From: Fimbriimonas sp.
Lineage (GTDB): Bacteria; Armatimonadota; Fimbriimonadia; Fimbriimonadales; Fimbriimonadaceae
Length of the DNA stretch: 46,981 bases
Reading direction: 5' to 3'
NCBI GenBank assembly: GCA_031292555.1
Contig: JARLGV010000077.1
Span: forward strand, 1 to 46,981
Part shown: one piece after another, positions 17,124 through 24,822 of the stretch
Position numbering within the stretch: position 1 is the first letter of the stretch
Layout of the letters: the number at the start of each line of letters is the position of its first letter
Notes under the pieces: model-generated
What the model was told of the DNA's origin: nothing
Database searches by the model: none
What the model saw: the letters and a program-made list of their open reading frames with translations, nothing else
Made by a program: the position numbers and the translations under genes

Positions 17124-17668
17124 GAAAGCGGCACACCCAGGCGCTTTTTCCCTTAACCCTATCCAAACGACCTTTAGGACCGCAACTGACGATAGCGATT
17201 CGACACCTCCGCCGGGTAGTTCCACAGTGAATACCAACTTCTATCGATTTGACGCCCACGCGCCTGCGAGTACAACGTCGACTCGTGTTTCGCACCAGAC
17301 ATGGACAAAGCCTCCAGATTCGTTTTTTGGCGTACAGGATAATTACCAGATTGTGCTCAAAGACGACGGCGGCGTTCCAATGCCCGATGTTTTGCTGCAA
17401 GAACGGTTCTCAAATTCAACAGGCTTGATGAGCCCCGGGGGGGGATAACTGGACGACGGGAGATGTTGGTACGTCGTGTGGAGTATTTCTCGACACGTTC
17501 GCCAGCACGGGGGAGAAGATCGCTATCGTTTCGCCTGCAACTGCGATCGTTGACTGCACACAGAAGTATTATGGTGGGACTCAAGACCCATCTAGTACTG
17601 CCACCTCAGGAGTTTTGGCAGGGGCCTATCACTGCCAAATCTGGACTGACACGACCGTTCATGCCTAG
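17124..17668 (+). pseudogene. Frameshifted remnant of a secreted-type protein gene
   Basis: Bases about 17124-17436 read as Thr/Ser/Pro-rich protein (QDNYQIVLKDDGG, VPMPDVLLQERF) and stop at 17448 just after a run of eight G (17437-17444). Removing one G joins this frame to an open stretch running to the stop at 17666-17668 (DNWTTGDVGTSCGVFLD, TGEKIAIVSP, GAYHCQIWTDTTVHA), which continues in the same style. The 5' end is missing: the frame runs back into the antitoxin region with no start. A one-base error, a phase-variable tract, or true decay would all explain it. The next gene starts 21 bases later. Confidence 0.6.
17437..17444 (+). repeat. G8 homopolymer at frameshift
   Basis: Eight consecutive G, preceded by four C, exactly where the reading frame breaks. 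Seven G would restore one long frame. Confidence 0.8.
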
Positions 17669-17689
17669 GAGTAGAAAAGGAGAAAGAAG

Positions 17690-18559
17690 ATGATGATCAC
17701 ACTTTGCGCAGCTCTTATTACAAGCCAAGCCCTGGGTGGCGTCCGTCCGTTACCGATGCTCGGACAATCCGGTTTTGGACTCGACGACATGCAAGCGATG
17801 CCCGAGATTGCGATCGTCCAGCCGATCGGCAAGCCGTTCAGTGAGACCCGAACCCAGAAATGGGCGATGGAGAAGGGACCCACCGAGATCACAGTGGTGG
17901 TTCAGAGATTTCACGTGCTAGCGGCTTCTCCAGCACTTCCAGATACAGTGGATGTGGTAGACGCAGCCTGGACGCAATATCCGCAGTCAGCGCAGTACCC
18001 GCAGATTCCGTCGTTAGCTATTCAACCGCTAGAGGGTCAGAGATACCTGCTGTTCGCCGAACCGGCGCACGAGGGCTACCTGCCGATGTCGAAGCACATG
18101 TTCGGACGGGATGGCAGATTGCCTCAACTCATGCACTACGTTGCCGCAAAAAAGACGAGTGAGGTGGTTGGATGGGCGTTGGCTCGCACCAGCGCCACAA
18201 CCATTCCAACGGTCAGGCCGAGAGCGGAGCAAGTTTTGAAGTGCCTCGTGGAGGCATGCGGCATGGCAGGTTATGACCGTGAGTTCGATGGCGCCAAAGT
18301 GCTTGCGAAGCTGAGCAGATATAGTTGGCGCACAGCAGAGAAGGCAAACCAGCAGGACATCGCGAAATCAACCACGGAAGACTTCGTTGCACCCAGAATC
18401 ACATCGGACCAGTTCTACAATGACAACGTCATTCCGAGGTTGAAAGCTATTGCCGAGAAAGCGAAGGCCCCTACCAAGACGAGCATCTACAGCTTGCTAG
18501 CTAGCTGGAACGACCCCGAAGGAATAGAGCAGGCTAGACTAAACCATATCAAGCCATGA
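17690..18559 (+). CDS. Secreted hypothetical protein
   Basis: 289 residues. AAAGGAGA just upstream is a strong ribosome binding site; ATG 17690 or 17693. The N-terminus MMITLCAALITSQALGG looks like a signal peptide. The middle is rich in Pro, Tyr and Gln with a tandem echo (AQYPQIPS after YPQSAQYPQ), and the C-terminal half is helical (RLKAIAEKAKAPTKTS). No domain recognised. It lies 21 bases after the frameshifted remnant and may have been cotranscribed with it. Confidence 0.65.
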   Translation: MMITLCAALITSQALGGVRPLPMLGQSGFGLDDMQAMPEIAIVQPIGKPFSETRTQKWAMEKGPTEITVVVQRFHVLAASPALPDTVDVVDAAWTQYPQSAQYPQIPSLAIQPLEGQRYLLFAEPAHEGYLPMSKHMFGRDGRLPQLMHYVAAKKTSEVVGWALARTSATTIPTVRPRAEQVLKCLVEACGMAGYDREFDGAKVLAKLSRYSWRTAEKANQQDIAKSTTEDFVAPRITSDQFYNDNVIPRLKAIAEKAKAPTKTSIYSLLASWNDPEGIEQARLNHIKP

Positions 18560-19001
18560 CCGACATATACAGTTGACCTTACGTCCCCCTTGTAAGCTCC
18601 TCGGTTCGGCTAGGCCGATCGCGCCGCCTGGGCTGCTGACAACCAACCCATGCGGAAAGCCTTGGAAGTCGACCAAATAGCGTAGTTGCTGGTCAAATCC
18701 GGAGCGTAGGGAAGGGGGGACCCGAGGCGCCGGCGACTTGGGCGGAGCCCTGGACAAGCGGAGTGTTTGACCAGCGACGTAGCGGCCGCACCTGTCAACC
18801 AAACAGGTGCAGGATCATTCGGCGAGATGTGGCGCGGATGCCCGTCAGGGAGGGGACCCACGTAGTGGGGAGGCTGCGCCGCAGCTTGACGTCGATCCAA
18901 GCCGGCCGGATAGGCTAACGCAGCGCCCGACGTGATTTGAATACAGAGTTAAACTTCTCAGCGACGCCTTTAGCAGCTTGAATATTTTCCAGGCTCAACA
19001 A
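18560..19001. other. About 440 bases without a convincing gene
   Basis: GC-rich stretch between the hypothetical gene and the Tn3 end. It is free of stops in two minus-strand frames (about 18539-18802 and 18610-18900), but those translations are Pro/Arg/Ala-rich and lack family features. A perfect 8-bp stem with 7-base loop lies at 18788-18810 (GCACCTGT / ACAGGTGC). It might be a decayed gene or a structured RNA; neither can be shown by eye. Confidence 0.4.
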
Positions 19002-19039
19002 GGGGTCTGCTCACGAAACGGAAAAATCGTACGCTACGA
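19002..19039 (+). repeat. Tn3-family terminal inverted repeat (tnpA end)
   Basis: Starts GGGGTCTGCTCACGAAACGG and ends TCGTACGCTACGA. It matches the opposite end over about 36 positions with one substitution and one A-run indel, and overlaps the last codons of the tnpA remnant. Confidence 0.88.
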
Positions 19040-19515
19040 CCCGATGGGCGTCCGAAGGGGTCGGAACTTGCCTTGTTCCAGTTGCCTGCTCTGCCGCCAA
19101 ATGTAGTCGCCCGTCAGGTTGACATGCTCCCAACCCAAGGGCGATAGATGCTGCAAGAGCTTGTCGTCCACAGTCTTCCCAGAATCCCGCAGCGCCTGTA
19201 CGGCACGTTCGAGATAGACCGTGTTCCAAAGCACTATTGCAGAGACGACTAGGTTGAGGCCGCTTGCCCGGTATCGCTGGTCCTCGAATCTGCGGTCGCG
19301 GATTTCACCCAACCGGTTCAGGAATACGGCGCGGGCCAGCGCAGACAGCAGAGCTGCACCGCAAACCCGAGCCGGTTGTGATTGCCGCGCCGCTGGCGAA
19401 TCGCCGATAGGTCCGGTTCCGAGAGGGTGTAGTGCCGGATGAGTTCGTTGTCAGCCGTTGGGAATGCAACCAGGCCGGCTCGCTCGGCGGGCGTCAGAAA
19501 ACTGCGACGAGGCAC
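19034..19515 (-). pseudogene. tnpA: Tn3-family transposase, large internal deletion
   Basis: The N-terminal about 52 residues (19515 down to about 19350: [35 protein letters not shown]) and the C-terminal about 98 residues (down to 19034: [38 protein letters not shown]) are both unmistakable Tn3 transposase, which is normally near 1000 residues. They meet near 19345 in different reading frames, so some 850 residues, including the DDE catalytic core, are gone. Two bases separate it from tnpR. Confidence 0.85.
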
Positions 19516-19517
19516 CG

Positions 19518-20078
19518 TTAGTCTTCCGCTCTTAGGTATTGGTAGAGGGTCTCGCGGCTGATGCCGAATTCACGGGCGAGAGAGGCTTTTTGCTCGCCGT
19601 CGGCGGATCGCCGCCTCATCTCGGCCACTCGCTCCGAGGTTAGCGCCTTCTTGCGGCCTCGGTACGCTCCGCGATGCTTGGCGAGCGCGATGCCTTCGCG
19701 TTGGCGTTCCCGGATTAAGGCTCGCTCAAACTCTGCAAACGCGCCCATGACCGACAGCATCAAATTCGCCATCGGAGAATCCTCGCCGGTGAAGATAAGG
19801 CTTTCCTTGACGAACTCAATACGCACCCCACGCTTGGTCAGTTTTTGCACCAAGTGGCGTAAGTCGCCCAGATTCCGGGCTAGACGATCCATGCTGTGCA
19901 CCACAACTGTGTCGCCCTCGCGAACGAACGCTTGCAACGCTTCAAGCTCGGGACGATCCGTGTCCTTGCCGGACGCCTTGTCCGTGAATACCTTGCCGAC
20001 CTCTATGTTCTCAAGTTGCCGTTCCGGGTTCTGGTCGAAGCTGCTGACCCGGACGTAGCCGATGCGTTGAACCTGCAA
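19518..20078 (-). CDS. tnpR: Tn3-type serine resolvase
   Basis: 186 residues from TTG 20078, chosen because GGGAGG lies four bases upstream and the product then starts LQVQRIGYVRVSS, the usual resolvase beginning with the nucleophile serine at position 12. The catalytic Arg motif HSMDRLARN, the long E helix and the C-terminal helix-turn-helix (KASLAREFGISRETLYQYL) are all present. It resolves cointegrates at res and probably represses its own promoter. A GTG at 20138 is an alternative, but it would run through the res-like DNA. Confidence 0.88.
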   Translation of the reverse strand: MQVQRIGYVRVSSFDQNPERQLENIEVGKVFTDKASGKDTDRPELEALQAFVREGDTVVVHSMDRLARNLGDLRHLVQKLTKRGVRIEFVKESLIFTGEDSPMANLMLSVMGAFAEFERALIRERQREGIALAKHRGAYRGRKKALTSERVAEMRRRSADGEQKASLAREFGISRETLYQYLRAED

Positions 20079-20094
20079 GATGCCTCCCAAACCG

Positions 20095-20225
20095 AGTGTG
20101 TCAGGAAGAAATCTAAGACCCCTCGCGACACGTGTCAAGAAAGGCTAGAATACACTCTAATCTGACGTGAATTCAGAGGTTGCCTGACATCAGGTTAGGC
20201 TATGCCTCAAACTGACAGAATGCAG
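20095..20225 (+). promoter_or_regulatory. Candidate res site (resolvase binding region)
   Basis: Upstream of tnpR there are several TGTCA/TGACA half-sites arranged as inverted pairs: GTGTCAGGA near 20098, GCGACACGTGTCAAG near 20124-20138, ATCTGACGTG near 20160, and GCCTGACATCAGG to AACTGACAG near 20183-20218. Three pairs of half-sites are what a Tn3-family res contains. Subsite borders are approximate. Confidence 0.55.
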
Positions 20226-20291
20226 AGAGAGAGTTGTGGCCCGAAGCGGCACGCCTAGATCGGCGGAGCCTGTGCGGCGTAAATCGAGCCC

Positions 20292-21074
20292 CTATTCCAT
20301 GTCACGTATTCGAAGGTCGCGAATCAGTTCTTCGATTCGCTCATCGAACGGACCGGTAGTGAGGTCGAACCACTGGATTTTTGCGAGTTGAAGTGGCAAC
20401 GCATTGTGCGCGAAAGGGGCTACGACGATTGGAATGACGTTGCTTTGCAGTGACCGCCCGGCACGCTGAAGTGCATATTCAGTTTCGTGTTTACATGAAG
20501 GACTAGCCAATGAGGAGGGGCTTAGAAGAAGAAGCACAAACCCGTGGTCAGCGGCATCGTCAATCGCCAACTGGATTGTCGCTTCGAAATTTAGCCCTGA
20601 TTTCAGTTCGGAATCCGACCATACGCGGTAGTCGTGTTTTAGCAATGCTCGCCGAATCTGGTCAGCGATCTCATGGTCTTCCTGGACATAAGCGTAAGAC
20701 AGGAAAACGGTCGCCCGCTTCGATAACTCGACAAGCTTGTGGACTTCCGTTTCCAGTCCTTTGCTCAAATCGACCGTTCTGAAAACCTTTCCTTCCATCG
20801 CCTGAATCATCGCGACTTCTTCCTGCACCCATTTCGACCCCTGTGCACTGGGGCTGTCGCAGAGAATGAACCATTGCCGCGCGGCGATTTCCTGCTTCAG
20901 CAGTTCAGGCAATCGCGCGTCATCGCTCTCCAAACACTTCAGAAAGAACATCAGTGGTTTGTGGCCGCGTCGCTCCAGTTCGTTGCGGATTTCGCGGACC
21001 TGATCGAAGTCCTTGTTCGAGTGCGAGAGAAATACCCACGCGCCTTCGCTTTCTATCGGTGACTCCATCGGCAT
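20292..21074 (-). CDS. Tandem TIR-domain protein
   Basis: 260 residues comprising two TIR-like folds and little else. TIR-a about 12-100: AWVFLSHSNKDFDQV, then S80-K-W-V-Q-E85. TIR-b about 121-225: ATVFLSYAYVQEDHEIA, RVWSDSELKSG, and C194-K-H-E197 with the glutamate where NAD-cleaving TIR domains have their catalytic residue. Bacterial TIR proteins often degrade NAD+ or make cyclic ADP-ribose signals in phage defence. It lies 14 bases after the other TIR gene in the same direction, both inside the Tn3-derived element. Confidence 0.8.
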   Translation of the reverse strand: MPMESPIESEGAWVFLSHSNKDFDQVREIRNELERRGHKPLMFFLKCLESDDARLPELLKQEIAARQWFILCDSPSAQGSKWVQEEVAMIQAMEGKVFRTVDLSKGLETEVHKLVELSKRATVFLSYAYVQEDHEIADQIRRALLKHDYRVWSDSELKSGLNFEATIQLAIDDAADHGFVLLLLSPSSLASPSCKHETEYALQRAGRSLQSNVIPIVVAPFAHNALPLQLAKIQWFDLTTGPFDERIEELIRDLRIRDME

Positions 21075-21088
21075 CTCTTCAACAGACG

Positions 21089-22243
21089 TTAGTGTCGATC
21101 CCGCTCGCGTTTTTCACGGAGGATTTCCGAAGCGCTTACGCCCGCAAGGCGCTCGAAGCACGCATCAACTGTGTTACGGTCAACGCCGAACGATTGAACT
21201 GCTCGAACAATAGCCAGCGCGAAGGAACTATGCCCCGTCATCCCATCTGGGTGGCGGAGCACTGCGTCCGCTATGAAAGGTAGCGCTCGAAAATCTCTTA
21301 ACCGGCTCATCACCTGGACCAGTTCGCTTTCAATCCAACCTGTGTGGTTAAATCCAGAGCGGCAATCGTTGTGTGCGTCGCCCGAGTTCATCTGTCGAAA
21401 CGAAACGCACACCAGCGGTAGCACTTCAGCGCCCATGGCAATCAAGGTGTCTCTGATCCTTGCTGTTGTCCCGATGAAGCGCTCGTACTCATGCCACCGC
21501 TTGCGCCCTTCCTCGTCTGTCGCACCTGGCTGGCGACTTGCCGAAACGAGTGCTCTTCCAGGCTCGCTATCCGCATCACGCTTTTCGATTTGAATAAGCA
21601 CACGGTTGAAATGCTCGGAGTTAAGGTCGTAGCCTGGTGCTGAGTACGGCACTGAAACTTCAAGTCGCAATAAATGCCTCTCAAATTCCGCGACGATACT
21701 TTCGGAGGCCTGAGAAGCCTCTGCCTCAACCACAGCGATGACGTCTGGCCTGTCCGCGAACAGCTTTGTAAATCGCTTCGCCTCCGTTTCTGGCGATGGA
21801 GAGATTTCCGGCGCGGTCGCGGCAGATGGCAGGTTTTCCGTTCGATTAAGTAAACGTCCAACGCCTGCTACAAGCTCGTCAATTCTCAGTTCGAGCGGCG
21901 GCGTCAACGCATCTAGCCAATGAGTGTTGCCAAGAAAGAAGCTCATCGCTCCCGATGGGAGAGCGTCTTCTATTCGGAAGGGAACAATGGTCTTCCCCAT
22001 GCCAACGGCACGCTCGACCTCTTTCTTACAGTAAGTGGATTTGTTTGACTTCTCGGAAAAGACAAGAAGCATGACTTGGCTGGCCTGGATAGCTTGGAGG
22101 ATCGATTCGCCATACTCAGTCCCGGCAAGCACATCGCGCGGAGCGATCCAGCAGCGGATTCGCTGGGCCTCCAGTGCCGCGCAACACGCGTCAGCAATCA
22201 GCTTATCATGCGAGGAATAGCTGATTATTACGTCGTGCGCCAT
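21089..22243 (-). CDS. TIR-domain protein with unknown C-terminal domain
   Basis: 384 residues. The N-terminal TIR domain (about 1-135) shows DVIISYSSHDKLIADA, CWIAPRDVLAG, and C72-K-K-E75 with the presumed catalytic glutamate. A Pro/Ser/Glu-rich linker (about 136-155) leads to a C-terminal part of about 230 residues that I do not recognise (RPDVIAVVEAEASQASES, HEYERFIGTTARIRDTLIAMG shortened, FRALPFIADAVLRHPDG); it could sense a trigger or be a second effector. First gene of the TIR pair; promoter probably between 22244 and the transposon repeat, where the palindrome GTTGGTCCAAC (22251-22261) might be an operator. Confidence 0.78.
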   Translation of the reverse strand: MAHDVIISYSSHDKLIADACCAALEAQRIRCWIAPRDVLAGTEYGESILQAIQASQVMLLVFSEKSNKSTYCKKEVERAVGMGKTIVPFRIEDALPSGAMSFFLGNTHWLDALTPPLELRIDELVAGVGRLLNRTENLPSAATAPEISPSPETEAKRFTKLFADRPDVIAVVEAEASQASESIVAEFERHLLRLEVSVPYSAPGYDLNSEHFNRVLIQIEKRDADSEPGRALVSASRQPGATDEEGRKRWHEYERFIGTTARIRDTLIAMGAEVLPLVCVSFRQMNSGDAHNDCRSGFNHTGWIESELVQVMSRLRDFRALPFIADAVLRHPDGMTGHSSFALAIVRAVQSFGVDRNTVDACFERLAGVSASEILREKRERDRH

Positions 22244-22314
22244 GATCTGCGTTGGTCCAACCTACGAAGGATAATCCCATGTATCGCACAGTCGGGCCGC
22301 CCGCCGAGTCGATG

Positions 22315-22352
22315 CTTAGCGTACGATTTTTTCCATTTCGTGAGCAGACCCC
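22315..22352 (-). repeat. Tn3-family terminal inverted repeat (cargo end)
   Basis: Reverse complement begins GGGGTCTGCTCACGAAATGG and runs into TCGTACGCTAAG, the canonical Tn3-family ending. Pairs with 19002-19039. Confidence 0.88.
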
Positions 22353-22391
22353 TATAGTGATACGTCAAATAACTAGTAGACAAAAATTTAC

Positions 22392-22397
22392 TATAAT
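22392..22397 (+). promoter_or_regulatory. -10 box of the radical SAM gene (leaderless)
   Basis: Consensus TATAAT seven bases before ATG 22405. It also contains part of the upstream ATG at 22396, which argues that 22405 is the true start. Confidence 0.6.
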
Positions 22398-22404
22398 GGA
22401 CTCC

Positions 22405-23244
22405 ATGGTTACTCAGCTGCCGTTGTTCGAAGAGTTCGCAGAACCTGTTATTCCCGCGACCTTGGGCCTCGTTCAAGTCGGGATCCGGGAGCGGGCGAGC
22501 GTCCTCAACCGGGCTGGGGGCGATTATCTGGGGTGCGACTACACTCTCAACCCGTATGTGGGATGCGGCTTTGGTTGCTCTTATTGCTACGCGGCCTTCT
22601 ATGTTCCGGACCTTGAGAAGCGTGCCGCATGGGGTACTTGGGTCGACCTGAAAGTCGATGCTGAGAGGCAGATTGCGCAGGCAGACTTGAAGGGCAAGAA
22701 GATCTTCATGTCTTCGGCGACCGACCCTTATCAACCGATTGAGGCCAAGGTCTGCCTGACGCGTCGCCTGGTCGAACTGATGTCGGACCCGAGCCGCCAA
22801 CCGATTCTACGCGTTCAAACGCGCAGCCCGATCGCGGCGCGGGACATCGACCTGTTCCGGCGCTTCGAAGACATCCGTGTCAATATGAGCATCACGACCG
22901 ATTGCGACGAGATACGCAAGCGTTTCGAACCGGGTTGCGCGAGCATTGAGCGACGGATCGAGGCGATCGCCGCGATCGCAGATGCCGGTATCCCAGTCGG
23001 ACTCAGCATCAGCCCAATGCTTCCGATGCGAGACCCCGAAGCGTTTGGCAAGCGGCTCGCTGGGTTGGGAGCGAAGGTCAGCTTTACGGCAATGTTTCAC
23101 CAGGCCAAACAGGATTTTCAGGCCAACACGCGGCCACTCGCCCTGGAATTGGCTGCCGAATATGGTTGGGACGAGCGACGCTATCGCCTTGCTGCAATCG
23201 CGTTGAAGCGCCACCTGCCCCACCTGCATATAGGCGATCGTTAA
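22405..23244 (+). CDS. SPL-like radical SAM protein of unknown substrate
   Basis: 279 residues from ATG 22405. A radical-SAM cluster motif C54-x3-C58-x2-C61 (CGFGCSYCY) binds the [4Fe-4S] cluster. FMSSATDPYQPIE and the overall pattern place it in the SplB-like COG1533/Rv2578c group, related to spore photoproduct lyase but without an established substrate. The frame is open to 22252, but those codons lie in the Tn3 repeat, so the transposon has merely extended the reading frame. A consensus TATAAT lies seven bases upstream and 40 bases from the transposon end. A terminator hairpin follows. Confidence 0.8.
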   Translation: MVTQLPLFEEFAEPVIPATLGLVQVGIRERASVLNRAGGDYLGCDYTLNPYVGCGFGCSYCYAAFYVPDLEKRAAWGTWVDLKVDAERQIAQADLKGKKIFMSSATDPYQPIEAKVCLTRRLVELMSDPSRQPILRVQTRSPIAARDIDLFRRFEDIRVNMSITTDCDEIRKRFEPGCASIERRIEAIAAIADAGIPVGLSISPMLPMRDPEAFGKRLAGLGAKVSFTAMFHQAKQDFQANTRPLALELAAEYGWDERRYRLAAIALKRHLPHLHIGDR

Positions 23245-23269
23245 ATGGAGGCTTGTTTTAGGGCAAAGC

Positions 23270-23292
23270 CGATCGCTCCTAGGAAGCGATCG
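23270..23292 (+). terminator. Hairpin terminator after radical SAM gene
   Basis: Stem CGATCGCT (23270-23277) with AGCGATCG (23285-23292), loop of 7, followed by CTCTTTGAG. Eight perfect base pairs between convergently spaced genes; T tract short. Confidence 0.55.
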
Positions 23293-23317
23293 CTCTTTGA
23301 GGGTAGAACCTCTTTCA

Positions 23318-24712
23318 ATGGACGATTTTAAGGTGCCGGCGGACTTCAAGACTGGCAGCCTCATCAAGGCTTTTAAGGAATACGACGTACGCGGCAGTGT
23401 GCCTGACATCTTGAATACCGACAACGCTTACAGGATCGGCAGGGCCTATGCCAACACGATCCGCCCCAAGACCGTCTGTATCGGTCACGATATTCGGCTA
23501 AGCGGTCCGGAACTGCTCGATGCCTTCGCCCGTGGTCTGAACGATGAGGGGGTGGACGTTGTCGACTTGGGACTCATTGGTACCGAGATGGTCTACTTCG
23601 CAACCGCGTTCTACGGATACGACGGCGGCGTGATGATCACGGCAAGCCACAACCCCAAGAACGATAACGGGTTCAAGATGGTGCGCAGCGAAAGCCGCCC
23701 AATTAGCGCCGACACCGGGCTGAACGAGATCGAGATCAGGGCCCACGAAGGCGGATTCCAGGATGCCGAAATCAAGGGTAACCGGACGAAAAGGGATGTC
23801 TATAACGATTTCATCCAGCATCTGCTTCGAATCGTTCTGCCTACTGAGCTGAAGCCGCTCAAGGTGCTATGTGACGCCGGAAACGGCGCAAGCGGCGTCG
23901 CCTTGGAGAAACTGCTGCCCCACCTGCCTCTACAAGTCACTCGGAGGCTTTTCGAACCCGACGGCAATTTTCCAAACGGCGTCCCTAATCCGATCGAAGA
24001 GGATAGGCGTCAGGGAACATTGAAGGCGCTTGCCGATGATAAGCACGATTTCGGCGTTGCGTGGGATGGCGACTACGACCGATGCTTCTTCTATGACGAA
24101 TTCGGCAACTTCATCGAGGGTTACTACATCGTGGGAATTCTCGCCCAGGCGATTCTGCGCGACAAGCCAGGCGAGGCGATCGTCTACGATCCTCGGCTCA
24201 TTTGGAACACGATCGAGATCGTGGAAGGTCTCGGGGGCATTCCGGTGCAATGCAAGAGCGGCCATGCCTTCATTAAGGAGAAGATGCGCAGCGTGAACGC
24301 CATATATGGCGGCGAAATGAGCGCCCACCACTACTTCAAGCAGCATTGGTATTGCGACAGCGGGATGATCCCGTTCCTCTTGATCGCCAAACTGGTGAGC
24401 CAATCCGGCAAGACTCTGGGCGAATTGGTCACGGAGATGATTGGACGGTATCCGTGCAGTGGCGAGAAGAATACGAGCGTGGCCAATCCGGATGAGGCCA
24501 AGAAGATTCTGGCCAAGGTGAAAGCCCACTTTGAGGCGCTTGGGCTCGTGCCGGATTTGACCGACGGCATCAGTTTCGACTTTGGGGACTGGCGGTTCAA
24601 TTTGCGTGCAAGCAACACGGAAGGCAAGGTTCGTCTCAACGTCGAAACGCGCGGCAATAGGATGCTGATGGAAGAGAAGCGAGACGAGATTCTGCGACTT
24701 ATTCTTGCGTAG
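23318..24712 (+). CDS. Phosphomannomutase/phosphoglucomutase
   Basis: 464 residues from ATG 23318 (TTG 23297 is upstream in frame). Moves phosphate between C1 and C6 of hexoses for polysaccharide and LPS precursor synthesis. The phosphoserine loop is TAS110HNPKN, the metal loop D250-G-D-Y-D254-R, and the sugar-specificity loop GEMSAHHYF; the C-terminal phosphate loop RASNTEGKVRLNVE is present. The Tyr in DGDYDR, where many homologues have Gly, is a family variant. Followed six bases later by a stable hairpin. Confidence 0.9.
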   Translation: MDDFKVPADFKTGSLIKAFKEYDVRGSVPDILNTDNAYRIGRAYANTIRPKTVCIGHDIRLSGPELLDAFARGLNDEGVDVVDLGLIGTEMVYFATAFYGYDGGVMITASHNPKNDNGFKMVRSESRPISADTGLNEIEIRAHEGGFQDAEIKGNRTKRDVYNDFIQHLLRIVLPTELKPLKVLCDAGNGASGVALEKLLPHLPLQVTRRLFEPDGNFPNGVPNPIEEDRRQGTLKALADDKHDFGVAWDGDYDRCFFYDEFGNFIEGYYIVGILAQAILRDKPGEAIVYDPRLIWNTIEIVEGLGGIPVQCKSGHAFIKEKMRSVNAIYGGEMSAHHYFKQHWYCDSGMIPFLLIAKLVSQSGKTLGELVTEMIGRYPCSGEKNTSVANPDEAKKILAKVKAHFEALGLVPDLTDGISFDFGDWRFNLRASNTEGKVRLNVETRGNRMLMEEKRDEILRLILA

Positions 24713-24717
24713 ATAGG

Positions 24718-24752
24718 TTTTGGGCCGGATTGAGCGTTCATTGGGCCCAAAA
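24718..24752 (+). terminator. Hairpin terminator after phosphomannomutase
   Basis: TTTTGGGCC (24718-24726) pairs with GGCCCAAAA (24744-24752) around a 17-base loop. The A/T ends make it usable on either strand. Confidence 0.6.
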
Positions 24753-24822
24753 CTCGAATGATCGCTTTGTTTTTAGACGTCCTTTAGGTTGTCTGAGCCA
24801 CAATCAATCTCCCAACCGCGAT

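Larger units (their letters stand above)
19002..22352. mobile_element. Tn3-family transposon derivative carrying TIR-domain genes
   Basis: A 3351-base element bounded by about 38-bp inverted repeats beginning GGGG and ending ACGCTA, the Tn3-family pattern. Order from left: repeat, internally deleted tnpA, tnpR, candidate res site, two TIR-domain cargo genes, repeat. The tnpR-then-tnpA co-directional order with res upstream of tnpR is the Tn21/Tn501-type layout. With most of tnpA missing, it can move only with transposase supplied in trans. The 5 bases flanking the two ends (AACAA at 18997-19001 and TATAG at 22353-22357) do not match, so no target duplication is visible. Confidence 0.85.

Noticed and set aside
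18610-18900. Minus-strand open frame of 96 codons
   Set aside because: Pro/Arg/Ala-rich translation, a competing open frame on the same strand, no ribosome binding site and no family features.
22252-22404. Longer start for the radical SAM protein
   Set aside because: The extra codons are the Tn3 inverted repeat and its margin; a consensus -10 box and the family N-terminus support ATG 22405.
22405-23244. Spore photoproduct lyase call
   Set aside because: Only the SplB-like superfamily features are visible; the specific catalytic cysteine context of true SplB is not evident and no sporulation genes are near.
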